The notes beneath the pieces are model-generated. The model had not been told where the DNA came from. It searched no databases and saw nothing but the letters and a program-made list of their open reading frames with translations. A stretch of 16,929 nt of DNA from Planococcaceae bacterium UBA3378 (GTDB lineage: Bacteria > Bacillota > Bacilli > Bacillales_A > Planococcaceae): positions 1-16,929 of the forward strand of contig DEQA01000069.1 of the NCBI GenBank assembly GCA_002359075.1. The letters are read 5' to 3'. The position numbers and the translations under genes were made by a program. Each line of letters starts with the position of its first letter. Position 1 is the first letter of the stretch. Below are positions 14,985 to 16,929 of the stretch, in pieces.

Positions 14985-15578
14985 ATGAGCGATTGTCGTG
15001 TTGTTAAAGATCTGCTTCCTCTCTATGAAGAGGAGTTGTTGCATAAAGAGACAGTCGAGTGGATGGATAATCACCTTGCTGCATGTGATTCTTGCCTATA
15101 CCTAGCAAATGAGTCACTTTCCAATTTTTCTGTAACACCATTAAAGCCGGACAAAACGGCTTCAGCTATGATGGAAAATGCCCGCTCCCAGTTTGCTGTG
15201 TATCAGCTGCTCCTTGTGCTGCTATCACTTGCCTTTGCTATGAGTACTTCTATGTTCACTGATAGCTTTCAATTTATTTTAAGCTATTTTGTACTCGGTT
15301 TTATGACCTTTTATTTTTATCACAGCTGGATATTTACACTTCTCATTTCCATCGTGCCCATTTGCATTTGGGCGATATACGATACCATTGCGACCTACGG
15401 GGCTTATGAAAAGTGGTATTCCCAAGCAATAGAAAGCCATGAATCTGTCATCGGCTTATTTGGTACACTTATTGGAGACAGCTTGCTAATAGGCATTATT
15501 CATACCCTATTTGCTGCTTTAGGGGCTGTCGTGGCACTACTGACAAAGAAAATTACAGAAGAGGAGGAGACATCATGA
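14985..15578 (+). CDS. Zinc-finger (zf-HC2) multi-pass membrane protein, anti-sigma-like
   Basis: The start is ATG 14985 with GGAGG at 14974-14978. An upstream in-frame ATG at 14901 has no ribosome site and would add 28 residues of non-family sequence. The 197-residue protein has an N-terminal zinc-binding anti-sigma-type motif, C4, H30, C34 and C37 (HLAACDSC). Four probable membrane segments lie between about 70 and 190, with a short charged C-terminus (KKITEEEETS). The zf-HC2 domain in anti-sigma factors holds an ECF sigma factor at the membrane. Here no sigma factor gene is adjacent on either side, so the partner is elsewhere, lost, or absent. The stop overlaps the next start in ATGA, so the two genes are translationally coupled and probably work together. 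Confidence 0.83.
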   Translation: MSDCRVVKDLLPLYEEELLHKETVEWMDNHLAACDSCLYLANESLSNFSVTPLKPDKTASAMMENARSQFAVYQLLLVLLSLAFAMSTSMFTDSFQFILSYFVLGFMTFYFYHSWIFTLLISIVPICIWAIYDTIATYGAYEKWYSQAIESHESVIGLFGTLIGDSLLIGIIHTLFAALGAVVALLTKKITEEEETS

Positions 15579-16285
15579 CGTGGAAGAAATGGATTTATCT
15601 CCTGATCGTAGTTGCTATTACAGGTTATATTTTCTTTTTTTATATAAGCTTCAACGGCAATCCAGTTTCTAAAGCAATAGCGAAAAATTATGCTACAGAT
15701 TACTTGGAAAAATACTATTCTCATCATAATTATTCTATTAAGGAAAGTGGATATAATTTTAAAGATAAAAGCTATTATTTTTATTATATTGTGAAAGAGA
15801 AAAACGACCAAGTATATAATTATTCTATCGAGATCGGGAAAGGACTGAAGCCTGATCAAATTCTCTACAATTCTCTCCGTTCAGATTCCGAGGATGTAGA
15901 AATGAGCCGTTCCTTTTCGGAAGATGGGACAGTTTATGCGCAAAAAATATTGAAAGAGGCAAAAATCGATGGGGAAGTATACTATTATGTGCAGGTGCCG
16001 TTAGGATATATAGATGCTCATACTAAATGGTCACCGGAAATTGAATTACCCTTGCTTGCGGATATTCGTGTGTATACAGAGCAATCTTTTGATTCCAAAA
16101 AGGATTTTTTTAAGTATGTTAAGGAAGTGGAGAAAGCATTAGACGGTATATTATATAATCAGCTCTATATAGAAAGTTCAATTCCCGCTACTATAGATGA
16201 AAAGGAACCTTACATACGAGCTTATTGGACGACGATTGAATACGGAGAAAAAGCCACGTTAAAAAATATAAAAGCAGTTGAATAA
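15575..16285 (+). CDS. Membrane-anchored extracytoplasmic protein, YfjL-like
   Basis: This 236-residue protein has one N-terminal membrane segment (about 5-26, WIYLLIVVAITGYIFFFYIS) with basic residues before it. A soluble domain outside the membrane follows, rich in Tyr and charged residues. The segment just after the membrane helix, GNPVSKAIAKNYATDYLEKY, resembles the start of B. subtilis YfjL-like proteins, a family without known function. The ATG at 15575 overlaps the stop of the zinc-finger gene (ATGA), and GAGGAGG lies 8-14 nt upstream. It may act with the zf-HC2 protein in envelope sensing, which is inference from coupling only. No terminator is clear after it; the stretch 16286-16413 is AT-rich and empty. 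Confidence 0.72.
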   Translation: MTWKKWIYLLIVVAITGYIFFFYISFNGNPVSKAIAKNYATDYLEKYYSHHNYSIKESGYNFKDKSYYFYYIVKEKNDQVYNYSIEIGKGLKPDQILYNSLRSDSEDVEMSRSFSEDGTVYAQKILKEAKIDGEVYYYVQVPLGYIDAHTKWSPEIELPLLADIRVYTEQSFDSKKDFFKYVKEVEKALDGILYNQLYIESSIPATIDEKEPYIRAYWTTIEYGEKATLKNIKAVE

Positions 16286-16413
16286 TTTTTGGTCATACTT
16301 AGAAAAATAACATTATATTTGTATACTAATTAGGATAGAAAAAGCATTTTACCCATTCTTTTTACGATGAATTCCTGTCGTTTTATTTGACAAATTTCTC
16401 AAGAACTCCTTAC

Positions 16414-16442
16414 TTGCATACTTCGAATGTTTATTATAAAAT
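16414..16442 (+). promoter_or_regulatory. Sigma-A promoter candidate for the structured RNA
   Basis: TTGCAT (16414-16419) and TAAAAT (16437-16442) are 17 nt apart, predicting a start near 16449. A second, weaker -10 (TATACA 16488-16493) would start transcription at 16500, where the first helix begins, but it lacks a good -35. Confidence 0.55.
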
Positions 16443-16448
16443 AACAAT

Positions 16449-16687
16449 TGAAGCTACGTTGTACGTGTAATATTAAGTTTTAACCTTTATACAGTAACAG
16501 GGAGTTTTATATCCAAGCTGAAATGGCGGGCCCGAGCTCTTTTGACCTCGGGATAAACAGGAAGGCTTATGCGAACACCCACTTGGAGAAGTGTGGTTTA
16601 AAACTTTCTATAATGTCGCGGCAATGTGGCTTTTGCCATTAAGAGAACCATGTACCCTCTATCGTTTAAACGGTGGAGGGTTTTTTT
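16449..16687 (+). ncRNA. Candidate structured non-coding RNA with own terminator
   Basis: Between the promoter candidate and a terminator there is dense pairing and no convincing protein frame. GGGAGTTTTA (16500-16509) pairs with TAAAACTTTC (16599-16608). CCCGAG/CTCGGG (16531-16536 with 16547-16552) forms a hairpin. A 7-bp stem with one bulge caps GGAG (16578-16596). GCGAACA (16571-16577) can pair with TGTCGC (16614-16619), which would cross the first helix as a pseudoknot or alternative fold. AATGTGGC-TTTT-GCCATT makes another hairpin (16623-16640). Nothing lies downstream on the same strand, so it is not a leader. A 6S RNA would have about this size but I cannot confirm its signature. The identity is open; the 5' end is uncertain (16449 or about 16500). 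Confidence 0.55.
16655..16687 (+). terminator. Terminator of the structured RNA
   Basis: CCCTCTATCG (16655-16664) pairs with CGGTGGAGGG (16671-16680) over 10 bp with two G-U pairs and a TTTAAA loop, followed by seven T. Confidence 0.9.
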
Positions 16688-16839
16688 ATGGCATTACACA
16701 TCCACTTTTTCCTACTTTGATCATAATCCTTCAATATCCCTTTAACCCTTTGTAATCAAGTGTTTTTGCTGCGCTCTTTACTTACATACGTTTCCTTAAC
16801 CTTACCTTCTCATTGCTACTATATTGAAAAACACCAAAA

Positions 16840-16868
16840 TAAAAAGTATGCAGCAATTGCTGCATACT
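16840..16868 (-). terminator. Terminator after the tRNA-Glu gene
   Basis: AGTATGCAGCAA/TTGCTGCATACT (16845-16868) is a perfect 24-bp inverted repeat, followed on the minus strand by TTTTTATTTT. It marks tRNA-Glu as the last gene of its transcript. Confidence 0.88.
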
Positions 16869-16873
16869 AAAAA

Positions 16874-16929
16874 TGACCCGTACGGGATTCGAACCCGTGT
16901 TACCGCCGTGAAAGGGCGGTGTCTTAACC
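16874..16929 (-). tRNA. tRNA-Glu(UUC), 5' end outside the window
   Basis: On the minus strand the anticodon arm CCGCC-CTTTCAC-GGCGG gives anticodon UUC. The T arm ACGGG-TTCGAAT-CCCGT and the acceptor 3' strand ACGGGTC with discriminator A follow. After the discriminator comes TTT, so CCA is not encoded and must be added by the CCA-adding enzyme. About 20 nt of the 5' end lie beyond the window. Confidence 0.95.

Noticed and set aside
16523..16642. A 39-codon ATG frame (MAGPSSFDLGIN... ending CGFCH) across the structured RNA
   Set aside because: It has no ribosome binding site, its composition is not convincing, and it coincides with strong RNA helices; treated as chance within an RNA gene.
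1..16929. CRISPR arrays or long tandem repeats
   Set aside because: No regularly spaced direct repeats were seen on reading through the window; the repeats present are inverted repeats of terminators or operators.

Overview
The window reads as a low-GC Gram-positive chromosome. It has strong AGGAGG-type Shine-Dalgarno sites, sigma-A promoters, intrinsic terminators with U tracts, a perfect CcpA cre box, a WalR-type box before a YocH-like wall hydrolase, and a tRNA-Glu without an encoded CCA. The gene content (TAXI-type TRAP transporter with DUF1850, DMSO-reductase-like trio, CNT nucleoside permease) suggests Bacillales, perhaps Planococcaceae. That placement is inference and no marker gene here settles it.

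Layout. Positions 1-2850 (+): the 3' part of a DmsABC-like molybdoenzyme operon (catalytic subunit cut by the window edge, four-cluster Fe-S subunit, membrane anchor), closed by a strong terminator. Positions 2850-6300: a transposon graveyard with an IS200-type remnant, an ISL3-type remnant and an IS30-type remnant. One intact 619-residue orphan sits among them, a coiled-coil protein with a C-terminal DUF2325-like domain and a TTG start. Positions 6295-7800 (-): a CNT nucleoside transporter with its promoter and a 20-bp perfect-stem terminator. Positions 7800-8290: a decayed gene fragment and an 83-bp inverted-repeat element carrying a terminator hairpin. Positions 8257-8900 (-): two small uncharacterised genes (47 and 96 residues).

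Positions 8868-12670 (-): a TRAP-TAXI uptake operon with lipoprotein receptor, DUF1850 protein and fused 4TM/12TM permease. It has a sigma-A promoter and an upstream cre site, so carbon-catabolite control is likely. Positions 12728-13772 (-): a secreted LysM-LysM-3D protein (YocH type) with a textbook WalR box. Positions 13928-14650 (+): a YfbR-like HD phosphohydrolase whose Shine-Dalgarno site points to an AUU or AUC start. Positions 14985-16285 (+): a translationally coupled pair, a zinc-finger (zf-HC2) membrane protein and a YfjL-like membrane-anchored protein, with no sigma factor gene beside it. Positions 16414-16687 (+): a probable free-standing structured RNA with promoter and terminator. 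Positions 16840-16929 (-): the 3' end of a tRNA-Glu gene and its terminator.

Functionally this is mostly a set of independent respiration, uptake and cell-envelope units. The least explained items are the DUF2325 orphan, the structured RNA, the two small genes behind the TRAP operon and the non-canonical start codon.
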